Shown here piece by piece: positions 1 through 6,478 of a stretch of 8,845 nt of DNA. This DNA comes from an uncultured Lachnospiraceae bacterium. Its GTDB lineage: Bacteria; Bacillota; Clostridia; Lachnospirales; Lachnospiraceae. The stretch spans positions 1 to 8,845 of the forward strand of contig CACXFD010000205.1 in assembly GCA_902766845.1 (NCBI GenBank), written 5' to 3'. The number at the start of each line of letters is the position of its first letter. The first letter of the stretch is position 1. The notes beneath the pieces were generated by a model, which saw nothing but the letters and a program-made list of their open reading frames with translations, had not been told where the DNA came from and did no database searches. Both the position numbers and the translations under genes were made by a program.

Positions 1-2
1 AC

Positions 3-764
3 GAGCTCGGCATCGCAGTGCAGAAGGTCTATGACTTCATCTGGGACGAGTTCTGCGACTGGTATATCGAGCTGTCGAAGAAGAGCCTGCAGGGCCGCGA
101 GGAGGATCCGCAGGCCGCGGACGCCGCGCTCTGGACCCTGAAGACCGTGCTGCTGCAGGCGCTGCGGCTCCTGCATCCGTTCATGCCGTTCATCACCGAG
201 GAGATCTTCGACAACCTTCAGGACGAGGAGGAGTCGATCATGGTGTCCGCCTGGCCGGTGCGCCGGGACGACTGGAACTTCCCCGGGGAGGAGAAGGCGC
301 TCGAGCTGATCAAGGAAGCGGTCACCCGTGTCCGCGTGCTGCGCAATGACATGAACGTGGCCCCGTCCAAGAAGACCGAGGTCTTCGTGATCAGCGCGGA
401 CCCGGCCGTCCGGGAGATCTTCGCGAAGAACGAGACGATGTACCGGAACCTGCTCGGCGCGAGCTGCGTCAAGGTGCAGGAGACGTCCGAAGGGGCGGAA
501 GAGGGCACCGTGTCCGCGGTCATCCCGGGCGCGACGCTGCGGATCCCGCTCGCGGAGCTCGTGGACATCGAAAAAGAAAAGGAGCGCCTGGACAAGGAGA
601 TCGGCCGGCTGACCGGCGAGATCAAGCGCTGCGACGGCATGCTCCACAACGAAAAGTTCCTGGCCCGCGCGCCGCAGCAGAAGGTCGAGGAAGAGACCGC
701 GAAGCGCGAGAAGTACGCGCAGATGCTCGCGCAGGTGCAGGAACAGCGCAAGGCGCTGGGCTGA
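3..764 (+). CDS. valS: Valyl-tRNA synthetase, C-terminal part (5' end outside window)
   Basis: The class Ia synthetase charges tRNA-Val in the cytoplasm. Only the last ~253 residues are present. The frame is already open at base 3, reading ELGIAVQKVYDFIWDEFCDW, so the GTG at 18 is an internal valine codon and the true start lies upstream. Visible are the anticodon-binding helical domain (roughly residues 1-150, with WYIELSK, LHPFMPFITEEIF and a WP pair) and the C-terminal tRNA-binding coiled-coil arm (about 185-250: LVDIEKEKERLDKEIGRL and NEKFLARAP followed by a charged helix). These are hallmarks of ValRS and separate it from IleRS and LeuRS, which lack this arm. The catalytic HIGH and KMSKS motifs and the editing domain lie outside the window. 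The stop is TGA. The frame is intact and its composition matches the neighbours. Confidence 0.96.
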   Translation, partial: ELGIAVQKVYDFIWDEFCDWYIELSKKSLQGREEDPQAADAALWTLKTVLLQALRLLHPFMPFITEEIFDNLQDEEESIMVSAWPVRRDDWNFPGEEKALELIKEAVTRVRVLRNDMNVAPSKKTEVFVISADPAVREIFAKNETMYRNLLGASCVKVQETSEGAEEGTVSAVIPGATLRIPLAELVDIEKEKERLDKEIGRLTGEIKRCDGMLHNEKFLARAPQQKVEEETAKREKYAQMLAQVQEQRKALG

Positions 765-773
765 CCGCCGAGG

Positions 774-810
774 CGGACCGGGCGGCCGGGTCCGTTCGGC
801 CGGCCCGGCC
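774..810 (+). other. GC-rich hairpin-forming spacer after valS
   Basis: The 104-base gap between valS and the next gene is almost pure G/C. CGGACC (774-779) can pair with GGTCCG (789-794). Alternatively, GGGCGGCCG (781 onward) can pair imperfectly with CGGCCGGCCC (797-806). No T-run follows either stem, so this is not a standard intrinsic terminator and readthrough from valS is plausible. It could be an attenuating or RNA-stabilising structure, or simply GC-rich drift. No promoter is recognisable in the gap. Confidence 0.3.
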
Positions 811-868
811 CGCAGGAGAAGCCGGCAGGGGACCGCGCGGCACAGGGCCGCGGCAGCAGGAGACCGAT

Positions 869-1459
869 ATGATCATCTTGCGATACGGACAGACGAATAC
901 GTTCCTGATCCCGGGCGCCCGGGGCGGCCTGCTCGTGGACACCGGCTATGCGGGGACGCTGCCGGCGTTTTACCGGGCGCTGGGGCAGAACGGCGTGCGG
1001 CTGCAGGACGTCGCCTATGTGATGGCGACGCATTATCATCCGGACCACATGGGCCTGATCAGCGATCTGATGCGGGCCGGCGTCGGCCTGCTGCTGATCG
1101 ACGTGCAGAGGGATTTCGTGCACTTTTCGGATCCGATCTTCGCGCGGGAAAAGCGCGGGACCGCACCGATCGACGAGACCGCTGCCACGGTGATCGCCTG
1201 CGAAGAGAGCCGGGCCTTTCTGAGGCGGATGGGCATCGGGGGCGAGATCGTCCCGACGCCCAGCCACAGCGCGGACAGCGTCTCGGTGGTCCTGGACGTC
1301 GGTGATTGCTTCGTGGGCGATCTCGAGCCGTACGAGTATCTTGAAGCGTACGGCGGGAACGACGCGCTGAGGCGGGACTGGGAGCGCCTGCGGGCGTTTG
1401 CGCCCGGCCGGATCTTCTATGCGCACCGGCCTGCCGTGACGCCGCGTTTTGATGAGTAA
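869..1459 (+). CDS. Metallo-beta-lactamase-fold hydrolase (small, function unassigned)
   Basis: This 196-residue protein spans a compact MBL fold. The metal-binding set is complete: HYHPDH gives H55, H57, D59 and H60; SHSADS gives H133; VGDL gives D151; and YAHRP gives H186. That pattern predicts a di-metal (usually zinc) hydrolase. The N-terminal strands LLVDTGY fit the core sheet. No signal peptide or extra domain is visible, so it is probably cytoplasmic. Its size and the HSADSVSVVL segment resemble the glyoxalase II/MBL-fold group, but the substrate cannot be read from sequence. The start is supported by AGGAGA (858-863) five bases before ATG. The gene sits 104 bases after valS and 21 bases before queH, so it is probably co-transcribed with queH. 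It is not a resistance beta-lactamase by any evidence here. Confidence 0.88.
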   Translation: MIILRYGQTNTFLIPGARGGLLVDTGYAGTLPAFYRALGQNGVRLQDVAYVMATHYHPDHMGLISDLMRAGVGLLLIDVQRDFVHFSDPIFAREKRGTAPIDETAATVIACEESRAFLRRMGIGGEIVPTPSHSADSVSVVLDVGDCFVGDLEPYEYLEAYGGNDALRRDWERLRAFAPGRIFYAHRPAVTPRFDE

Positions 1460-1480
1460 AGAAGGAAACGGAGACTCGTG

Positions 1481-2152
1481 ATGCCTCAGGAACGGAAGCG
1501 GAATTATCAGCGGCTCATGGAGCAGGAGATCGGGCGGATCGAGGCCGCGGGACGGGTCCCGCGGCTGCTGCTGCACGCCTGCTGCGCGCCGTGCTCGAGC
1601 GCGGTGCTGGAGCGGCTGGACCGGGTCTTTGACATCACGGTCCTGTATTACAATCCGAACATCTCGCCGAAGGCGGAGCACGACAAGCGCCTCGCGGAGC
1701 TTGAGCGCCTGACGCGTGAGATGCCGATGGAGCATCCGGCCCGGGTGCTGTGTACGAAGTATGATCCGGAGAGCTTCGCCGAGATCGCGAAGGGACTGGA
1801 GGACGCGCCGGAGGGCGGGGAGCGGTGCACGAAGTGCTACCGGCTCCGGCTCGCGGAGGCGGCCCGCGCGGCCGCGGAGGGCAGCTATGATTATTTCACG
1901 ACCACGCTGTCGATCAGCCCGCTCAAGGACGCGGACCGGCTGAACCGCATCGGGGAAGAACTGACCGCACAGGCCGGCGTGCCCTACCTGTACTCGGATT
2001 TCAAAAAGAAAGACGGCTATAAGCGGTCCATCGAACTGTCGCATGAGTATGATCTGTACCGGCAGGATTTCTGCGGGTGCGCATATTCCCGGCGCGAGCG
2101 CCTGACGAGCGGACGCCGGCCGGAAGGAGAAGAAACATGCCTCTGTTCCTGA
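1481..2152 (+). CDS. queH: Epoxyqueuosine reductase QueH
   Basis: QueH (former DUF208) reduces epoxyqueuosine to queuosine at the tRNA wobble position. It is the non-orthologous replacement for cobalamin-dependent QueG. The 223-residue protein carries the family signatures in order: LLLHACCAPCSS with C34, C35 and C38; YYNPNI (56-61); RCTKCYRLRL with C116 and C119; FTTTLSISPLKD (139-150); DFKKKDGYKRS (173-183); and YRQDFCGC with C198 and C200. The conserved cysteines are those of the iron-sulfur/iron site described for the family. I chose ATG 1481 over the GTG at 1478 because GGAG (1470-1473) then has a 7-base spacer rather than 4. The 3' end overlaps the next gene by 16 bases, indicating translational coupling or at least shared mRNA. 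The last ~15 residues beyond the CGC motif are a non-conserved tail containing the downstream RBS. Confidence 0.95.
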   Translation: MPQERKRNYQRLMEQEIGRIEAAGRVPRLLLHACCAPCSSAVLERLDRVFDITVLYYNPNISPKAEHDKRLAELERLTREMPMEHPARVLCTKYDPESFAEIAKGLEDAPEGGERCTKCYRLRLAEAARAAAEGSYDYFTTTLSISPLKDADRLNRIGEELTAQAGVPYLYSDFKKKDGYKRSIELSHEYDLYRQDFCGCAYSRRERLTSGRRPEGEETCLCS

Positions 2153-2856
2153 TCGCGTGCGTCGTCAGCTTCCTGCCGTATCTTTTCCTGTTCCTGTGGC
2201 TCCGGGGCCTGCGAAAGAACGATGCGGCGTACCGGGAGCTCTGCGGGAAGGCGCTGGGACGCGGCGCGCTGTGCATCTTTCCCGTCGTGCTGCTGTCCGG
2301 CGTCAGTTACGTCCTGCTGCGGCTGACGGGGATCCATAAGACGGCCCCGCTGTTCTATCAGGCGGTCTATGACTTCGTCGTGCTCGCGTTCATGGAAGAG
2401 TTTGCGAAGTTCCGGATGTTCCGCAGGACGGTCCGCCAGGCGGACAGCCCGGTCTCGTGGCTGGATGCGGCCGCCCTGATGACGATCGTCGGCATCGGCT
2501 TCGGGGCCGCGGAGAGCGTGGAATACGCGATCGGGGCCAGCATCCCGGTGGTGCTGGTGCGCGGGATCTGCATGCCGCATGCGGGGTACGGCTTCATTAC
2601 CGGCTATTTCTGGGGGAAAGGAGTCCGGACCGGCCGCCCGGCCGTCCGGCGCCTCGGCTTCGTGATCTCGTGGCTGGTCCACGGCCTGTATGACCTGTCG
2701 CTGAGCGAGGCCTTCCTCGCCGTCAGCGAGGACCTGGTGTTCGTTCCGCTGCTGCTGGCCCTTCTGGAGATCGTGTTCGTGATCCGCCTGATCTTCTTCG
2801 CACGGAAAGCGAGGAACCGGGACGAATATACCGAACCGCTCCCGATCGGATCCTGA
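2137..2856 (+). CDS. PrsW-family intramembrane protease-like membrane protein
   Basis: This 239-residue polytopic membrane protein has several hydrophobic segments (about 2-22, 45-63, 72-86, 109-125, 173-187 and 200-222). The motifs match the PrsW family: EEFAK (E87, E88, K91) at a membrane edge, GAAESVEY with E126 and E129, RGICMPH with H148, and HGLYD (H182, D186). These conserved Glu and His residues form the proposed metalloprotease-like active site. In Bacillus subtilis, PrsW starts cleavage of the anti-sigma factor RsiW. No sigma/anti-sigma pair lies in this window, so the substrate is unknown and the symbol prsW is withheld. The start is ATG 2137, six bases after AGGAGA (2125-2130). 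A longer frame to 2077 exists but would lie deep inside queH and lacks an RBS. mscS follows after 31 bases. Confidence 0.87.
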   Translation: MPLFLIACVVSFLPYLFLFLWLRGLRKNDAAYRELCGKALGRGALCIFPVVLLSGVSYVLLRLTGIHKTAPLFYQAVYDFVVLAFMEEFAKFRMFRRTVRQADSPVSWLDAAALMTIVGIGFGAAESVEYAIGASIPVVLVRGICMPHAGYGFITGYFWGKGVRTGRPAVRRLGFVISWLVHGLYDLSLSEAFLAVSEDLVFVPLLLALLEIVFVIRLIFFARKARNRDEYTEPLPIGS

Positions 2857-2887
2857 AGGAAAAGATTATCCCGGAAAGGAGAGTCCC

Positions 2888-3709
2888 ATGGAACAGTTTA
2901 CGAAGAACGTGATCGACCTGGTGAGCACCTACGGCGGAAAGATCGTGCTGGCCGTCGTGGTCCTGATCGTCGGATATCTGGTGATCAAGGGCCTGTGCCG
3001 CACGCTCGGCCGCGCCATCGAGAAGACGAAGCTGGACGAGACCGTCAAGCGGGTCCTGGCCAAGCTGATCAAGGCCCTGCTCTATCTGGTGCTGGCCATC
3101 AGCGTGATCCAGATCCTCGGCGTGGACATGTCGAGCGTGATCGCGATCCTGGCTTCCTGCGGCATCGCCGTGGGCCTCGCGCTGCAGGGCGCGCTGTCCA
3201 ATCTGGCCGGCGGTCTGATGATCCTGATCTTCAAGCCGTTCAAGATCGGGGATTACATCGAATCCGCGGGCGCGGAGGGCGTCGTCAGGGATATCAGCAT
3301 CTTCTATACGGTCATCGTGACGCTGGATAACAAGAAGATCTCGGTGCCCAACGGCGACCTGATGAACACGAACGTGACCAACTATACGTCCGAGGAGAAC
3401 CGGCGCATCGATCTGGACTTCAAGATCACGAACGATATCGACGCCGGGCTCGTCAAGCGCGTGCTGCTTGACGCGGCTTCCGGCACCGAAGGCGTGCTCG
3501 CGGACCCGGCGCCGTTCGCGCGCATGACCGCGGTGGACGACGACACCTACATCTTCACGGTCCGCGCCTGGTGCGCGACGCCGTCCTACTGGGACGTCTA
3601 TTTCGACCTGATCGAGAACTGCAGTCAGGCGCTCGCGGAGAACGAGATCGACGATCCGGAGGAGCGCATCGCGATCCGCATCGTGCAGGACGAGCGGGAC
3701 GGAGACTGA
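2888..3709 (+). CDS. mscS: Small-conductance mechanosensitive channel, MscS family
   Basis: MscS channels open under membrane tension to release solutes during hypo-osmotic shock. At 273 residues the protein is close to the classic MscS size (286 in E. coli), without the large extensions of MscK/MscM. TM1 lies at about 17-39 and TM2 at about 60-78. TM3, the pore helix, lies at about 83-115 and is Gly/Ala-rich (GIAVGLALQGALSNLAGG), running into IFKPFKIGDYIE. The beta domain follows, with VPNGDLMNTNVTNY (153-166), then an alpha/beta C-terminal domain to about residue 268. The start is backed by AAAGGAGAG just upstream of ATG. It is the last gene before a very strong terminator, which implies it closes the operon shared with queH and the PrsW-like gene. 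The asymmetric acidic C-terminus (DERDGD) is unremarkable. Confidence 0.94.
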   Translation: MEQFTKNVIDLVSTYGGKIVLAVVVLIVGYLVIKGLCRTLGRAIEKTKLDETVKRVLAKLIKALLYLVLAISVIQILGVDMSSVIAILASCGIAVGLALQGALSNLAGGLMILIFKPFKIGDYIESAGAEGVVRDISIFYTVIVTLDNKKISVPNGDLMNTNVTNYTSEENRRIDLDFKITNDIDAGLVKRVLLDAASGTEGVLADPAPFARMTAVDDDTYIFTVRAWCATPSYWDVYFDLIENCSQALAENEIDDPEERIAIRIVQDERDGD

Positions 3710-3742
3710 CCGGACGGACCGCTTTGGATCAGCTGTTCCGGA

Positions 3743-3759
3743 TCGGCCGGACCGGCCGA
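3743..3759 (+). repeat. Short perfect inverted repeat after mscS
   Basis: TCGGCCGG (3743-3750) and CCGGCCGA (3752-3759) are exact reverse complements around a single A, so a 7-bp stem with a 3-base loop can form. It lies between the mscS stop and the main terminator, with no T-run. It may act as an extra 3' stem on the mscS message. The GC-rich background makes chance formation possible. Confidence 0.35.
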
Positions 3760-3769
3760 GCCGGATACC

Positions 3770-3815
3770 GGGCCCGCGGGCGAAGCCGAAGGCTTCGCCC
3801 GCGGGCCCTCTTTTT
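3770..3815 (+). terminator. Strong intrinsic terminator after mscS
   Basis: The left arm GGGCCCGCGGGCGAAGCC (3770-3787) pairs over 18 bp without mismatch with 3791-3808. The loop is GAA, and TCTTTTT follows (3809-3815). It ends the rightward operon 60 bases past the mscS stop and insulates the ackA promoter downstream. The reverse strand has no T-run after the stem, so it acts in the + direction only. Confidence 0.96.
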
Positions 3816-3849
3816 GGGCAAAAAGCGCGGAAACACCTGTTATTTGGGG

Positions 3850-3878
3850 TTTACAGTTCGCGTGGGAGCGTGTAAAAT
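3850..3878 (+). promoter_or_regulatory. Sigma-A-type promoter for ackA
   Basis: A -35 box TTTACA (3850-3855) and a -10 box TAAAAT (3873-3878) are separated by exactly 17 bases. Each box has one mismatch to consensus. The pair lies in the only AT-richer pocket of this spacer, directly after the mscS terminator. Transcription would start near 3884-3885, giving a leader of about 113 bases before the ackA ATG at 3998. Confidence 0.85.
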
Positions 3879-3905
3879 AGACAAGTACGGCCTGACGGGG
3901 ATCAC

Positions 3906-4001
3906 ATGGCCCGCCGGCCGGCCAGACCGGCAGGACGGCCCGGGAAGGGCGCCGCTTTGCCGTGCGAGATCAGTCATCAAACCACAGGAGGCAATTCATG
4001 A
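3906..4001 (+). CDS. Possible 31-codon leader peptide overlapping the ackA start
   Basis: Downstream of the predicted transcription start, ATG 3906 opens a 31-residue frame (MARRPARPAGRPGKG, then an ending in TTGGNS). Its TGA (3999-4001) overlaps the ackA ATG (3998-4000) in the classic ATGA arrangement. The frame therefore covers the ackA ribosome binding site, and translating it could influence ackA initiation. The upstream sequence has only a weak GGGG at about 5-8 bases as an RBS, and the Arg/Pro/Gly-rich first half is what random GC-rich DNA would encode. No known leader-peptide family is recognised. It is offered as a candidate, not an established gene. Confidence 0.2.
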   Translation: MARRPARPAGRPGKGAALPCEISHQTTGGNS

Positions 4002-5188
4002 AGGTTTTAGTCATCAACTGCGGATCATCGTCCCTGAAATACCAGCTGATCGATTCGGATTCCGAGCAGGTCCTCGCGAAGGGCCTGTGCGAGCGCATCG
4101 GCATCGACGGCCGTCTGACGCACCGCCCCGCCGGCAAGGATAAGGTGGAGATCGAAGCGCCCATGGCGAACCACACCGAGGCCGTGAGCCTGGTGCTCAA
4201 GCACCTGACGGATCCGGAGGTCGGCGTGATCGGCTCCCTTGCGGAGATCGGCGCGGTGGGCCACCGCATCGTTCACGGCGGAGAGAAGTTCGCGGCCTCG
4301 ACGGTCCTGAACGACGAAGTGATCGCGGAGATCGAAAAGGTCAGCGATCTGGCCCCGCTGCACAACCCGGCCAACCTGATCGGCATCCGTGCCTGCCAGG
4401 AGCTGATGCCCGGCGTGCCCATGGTCGGCGTGTTCGACACCGCGTTCCATCAGACGATGCCTGAAAAGGCCTTCCTGTACGGCCTTCCTTACGAATACTA
4501 TGAGAAGTACGGCGTGCGCCGCTACGGCTTCCACGGCACCAGCCACAGCTTCGTGTCCAAGCGCGTCGCCGAGATCCTGGGCAAGGATATCAAGGACCTG
4601 AAGACCATCGTCTGCCACCTCGGCAACGGCGCCAGCATCTGCGCGGTGCAGGGCGGCAAGAGCGTGGATACGTCCATGGGCTTCACCCCGCTGGAGGGCC
4701 TTGTCATGGGCACCCGTTCCGGCGACCTGGATCCCGCCATCCTGGAGTACGTGGCCGGCAAGGAGCACAAGGACCTGTCCGCCATGGAGAGCGTCCTGAA
4801 CAAGAAGTCGGGCGTGGCCGGCGTGTCGGGCGTGTCCAGCGACTTCCGTGATCTCGGCAAGGCCGCGGAAGAGGGCAATCACCGCGCCGAGGTCGCGCTG
4901 GAGATGTTCGCGTACCGCGTCGCGAAGTACGTGGGCTCCTACGCGGCGGCCATGAACGGCGTGGACGTGATCGCGTTCACGGCCGGCATCGGCGAGAACG
5001 ATATCTCGATGCGCGCCCGCGTGCTCGCGTATCTGGGCTTCCTCGGCGTGACCGTGGATCCCGAGAAGAACAACGTCCGCGGGGAAGAGCGCGTGATCAG
5101 CACCGATGACTCCCGCGTCCTGGCCATGGTCGTCCCGACCAACGAAGAACTGGCCATCTGCCGCGAGACCGTCGCGCTGGTGAAATAA
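3998..5188 (+). CDS. ackA: Acetate kinase
   Basis: AckA interconverts acetyl phosphate + ADP and acetate + ATP, the ATP-yielding last step of acetate fermentation. The 396 residues match the usual family length. The signatures are complete: NCGSSSLKYQL (N7, S10, S12, K14); GHRIVHGGEKF with R90; VFDTAFHQTMP with D148; YGFHGTSH with H179; CHLGNGAS (206-213); DTSMGFTPLEGLVMGTRSGD with R240; FTAGIGEN (327-334); and TNEEL (E383/E384). These correspond to the catalytic Arg, Asp, His and Glu residues of the ASKHA-fold enzyme. The start is fixed by a perfect AGGAGG (3986-3991) six bases before ATG; the longer frame from 3962 lacks this. The gene has its own promoter and terminator. pta is not beside it, so acetyl phosphate must come from a phosphotransacetylase encoded elsewhere or another source. 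Confidence 0.98.
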   Translation: MKVLVINCGSSSLKYQLIDSDSEQVLAKGLCERIGIDGRLTHRPAGKDKVEIEAPMANHTEAVSLVLKHLTDPEVGVIGSLAEIGAVGHRIVHGGEKFAASTVLNDEVIAEIEKVSDLAPLHNPANLIGIRACQELMPGVPMVGVFDTAFHQTMPEKAFLYGLPYEYYEKYGVRRYGFHGTSHSFVSKRVAEILGKDIKDLKTIVCHLGNGASICAVQGGKSVDTSMGFTPLEGLVMGTRSGDLDPAILEYVAGKEHKDLSAMESVLNKKSGVAGVSGVSSDFRDLGKAAEEGNHRAEVALEMFAYRVAKYVGSYAAAMNGVDVIAFTAGIGENDISMRARVLAYLGFLGVTVDPEKNNVRGEERVISTDDSRVLAMVVPTNEELAICRETVALVK

Positions 5189-5214
5189 AGACTGCGCCCG
5201 TTTTTGCATGACCG

Positions 5215-5246
5215 CATGGCCCGCCGAACAGCGGGCCATGTTTTTT
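5215..5246 (+). terminator. Intrinsic terminator after ackA
   Basis: CATGGCCCGC (5215-5224) pairs perfectly over 10 bp with GCGGGCCATG (5231-5240) around the loop CGAACA, and six Ts follow (5241-5246). It lies 26 bases after the ackA TAA and makes ackA a single-gene transcript. The remaining 122 bases to the next gene are GC-rich. They contain a CCGCGCC/GGCGCGG inverted repeat (5299-5313) but no clear promoter. Confidence 0.95.
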
Positions 5247-5368
5247 ACACCGTCTGTGACGGCCGCCGCGATCGCCGGCAGCGCTTTCGGCTGACCTGCC
5301 GCGCCCGGCGCGGGACTATGGCAGCCGCACAGACGAACGGGCCGGCACGGCCGGCCAAAGGAGAGACC

Positions 5369-6331
5369 ATGGTCTTTGTCCGTCAGATGCTGATCCTGTT
5401 CCTGATCATGATCATCGGGTATCTTGCGCGCCGAAAGGGCATCCTCGACGCCTACGCGTCCAAGAAGCTCTCGTCGATCATCCTTTACATCGCGAACCCG
5501 TGCATGGTCATGGCCGGCGTGCTGGGGCCTACGTCCATCACGCGCGCCCAGGTCTTTTCCACGATGGGCCTGGCCTGGCTGATCTACGCCGGCCTCGTGC
5601 TGACGTCGCTCCTGATCCCGGCCGTGCTGCGGCTCCGTCATCAGCCGGCCGGCAAGATCTACCAGCTGATGTACATCTTCGCGAACATCGGCTTCATGGG
5701 CTTTCCGGTCATGTCCGCGGCGTTCGGCCAGGAGTCGGTGCTCTACGGCACGCTCTTCGTGCTGCCGTACAACACGCTGGTCTATTCCTACGGCATCATC
5801 CTGCTGCGGCAGGCCCGGCGCATGCAGCGCGTGCAGGACGGCCTGCCGGACGATGAAGCCGGCCTGAGCCTGTGGCAGAACGCGAAGCGGATCCTGAACA
5901 TCGGCGTGATCTCGTGCGTGATCGCCCTCGTGTGGTTCATCCTCGGCATCCCGATGCCGGATATCCTGTACCGCACGTTCGACATGCTCGGGGACCTGAC
6001 CGGCCCGCTGTGCATGCTCGTGATCGGCGCGTCGTTCTACGGCATGGATTTCAAAAAGTCCCTGACCGACGTGCGCATGCTGGTCTTCGTGCTGATCAAG
6101 CAGATCCTCGTGCCCCTTGCGGGCGTGACGGTCCTGCGCCTGTGCGGCGTGTCGGATCCGATGGTCCTCGGCGTCTGCATGGTGATCCTGGCCATGCCCA
6201 CCGGCGCGCTCTGCGCGATGATGGCGCAGGAGTATGACGGCGATGTGGAGCTGACGAGCCGCGGCGTGGCATTTACGAGCCTGCTGACCGTCGCGACGCT
6301 CCCGCTCGTGTCGATGATCCTCGGGTTCTGA
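5369..6331 (+). CDS. AEC-family (auxin efflux carrier) permease
   Basis: This 320-residue, highly hydrophobic membrane protein fits the AEC/Mem_trans family, whose members usually have about ten transmembrane helices and 300-320 residues. The family pattern is seen throughout. The N-terminal helix LILFLIMIIGYLARRKG is followed by ANPCMVMAG (42-50), ANIGFMGFP (105-113) and PYNTLVYSYG (133-142). A charged cytoplasmic loop covers about 148-172, and GDLTGPLCMLVIGASF lies at 208-223. A C-terminal MPTGALCAMMAQEY (276-289) closes the pattern. Bacterial members include malate and malonate permeases; the substrate here is unknown, though an organic acid is plausible. The start is ATG 5369, five bases after AGGAG (5359-5363). 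The open frame back to 5204 runs into the ackA terminator and is not credible. It lies between that terminator and a convergent PBP gene, so it is probably transcribed alone. Confidence 0.92.
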   Translation: MVFVRQMLILFLIMIIGYLARRKGILDAYASKKLSSIILYIANPCMVMAGVLGPTSITRAQVFSTMGLAWLIYAGLVLTSLLIPAVLRLRHQPAGKIYQLMYIFANIGFMGFPVMSAAFGQESVLYGTLFVLPYNTLVYSYGIILLRQARRMQRVQDGLPDDEAGLSLWQNAKRILNIGVISCVIALVWFILGIPMPDILYRTFDMLGDLTGPLCMLVIGASFYGMDFKKSLTDVRMLVFVLIKQILVPLAGVTVLRLCGVSDPMVLGVCMVILAMPTGALCAMMAQEYDGDVELTSRGVAFTSLLTVATLPLVSMILGF

Positions 6332-6333
6332 AG

Positions 6334-6419
6334 CGGCCTGAGGCGGCCTGAGAGGAGGCAGTCTGAGTCGGTCTGAGATGAGGCAGTCTGAGTCGGTCTG
6401 AGGTGTGTGGCAGTCTGAG
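6334..6419 (+). repeat. Periodic CTGAG direct-repeat array
   Basis: Seven copies of CTGAG start at 6338, 6348, 6363, 6373, 6388, 6398 and 6415, giving steps of 10, 15, 10, 15, 10 and 17 bases. The larger unit is a 23-base sequence, identical at 6355-6377 and 6380-6402 (period 25), made of a GGCAGTCTGAG half and a TCGGTCTGAG half. A degenerate pair (CGGCCTGAG twice, 6334-6352) precedes it, and a partial GGCAGTCTGAG (6409-6419) follows. All copies are direct, so no hairpin results. It begins three bases after the AEC stop, in that transcript's 3' UTR. Function unknown. Confidence 0.9.
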
Positions 6420-6428
6420 GCAAAGGGG

Positions 6429-6478
6429 AAAGAAAAAGAAGAGGCCCGGCCGCGTGAATGCGCGGCCGGGCCTCTTCT
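6429..6478 (-). terminator. Intrinsic terminator of the minus-strand PBP gene
   Basis: An 18-bp perfect stem is formed by 6437-6454 and 6461-6478 with loop TGAATG (+ strand). Read on the minus strand, the right side runs directly into TTTTTCTTT (complement of 6429-6437), a good termination tract, 28 bases past the PBP stop. On the + strand a T-run (6488-6492) appears only about ten bases after the stem, so termination of the AEC transcript here would be weaker. Confidence 0.9.

Noticed and set aside
218..2044. 608-codon minus-strand open frame opposite valS, the MBL gene and queH
   Set aside because: Same cause: an Arg/Pro-rich, domain-free antisense shadow of three genes with complete family motifs.
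2077..2136. Earlier ATG for the PrsW-like protein
   Set aside because: It would overlap queH by 76 bases and has no RBS. AGGAGA before ATG 2137 and a hydrophobic N-terminus right after it decide the start.
3962..3997. Earlier in-frame start for ackA
   Set aside because: No RBS precedes it, and the perfect AGGAGG sits just before ATG 3998, where the conserved MKVLVINCGSSS begins.
5291..5322. Promoter for the AEC gene (CTGACC, 17 bases, GACTAT)
   Set aside because: The -10 candidate matches consensus at only half of its positions, so it is not supportable, although some promoter is expected after the ackA terminator.
5204..5368. N-terminal extension of the AEC protein from ATG 5204
   Set aside because: The added 55 residues would be encoded by the ackA terminator stem and are not membrane-like. 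ATG 5369 has a good RBS and starts exactly at the family's first helix.
6334..6419. CRISPR array
   Set aside because: The units are too short and too close, with no spacers of uniform length and varied sequence. No cas gene is present.
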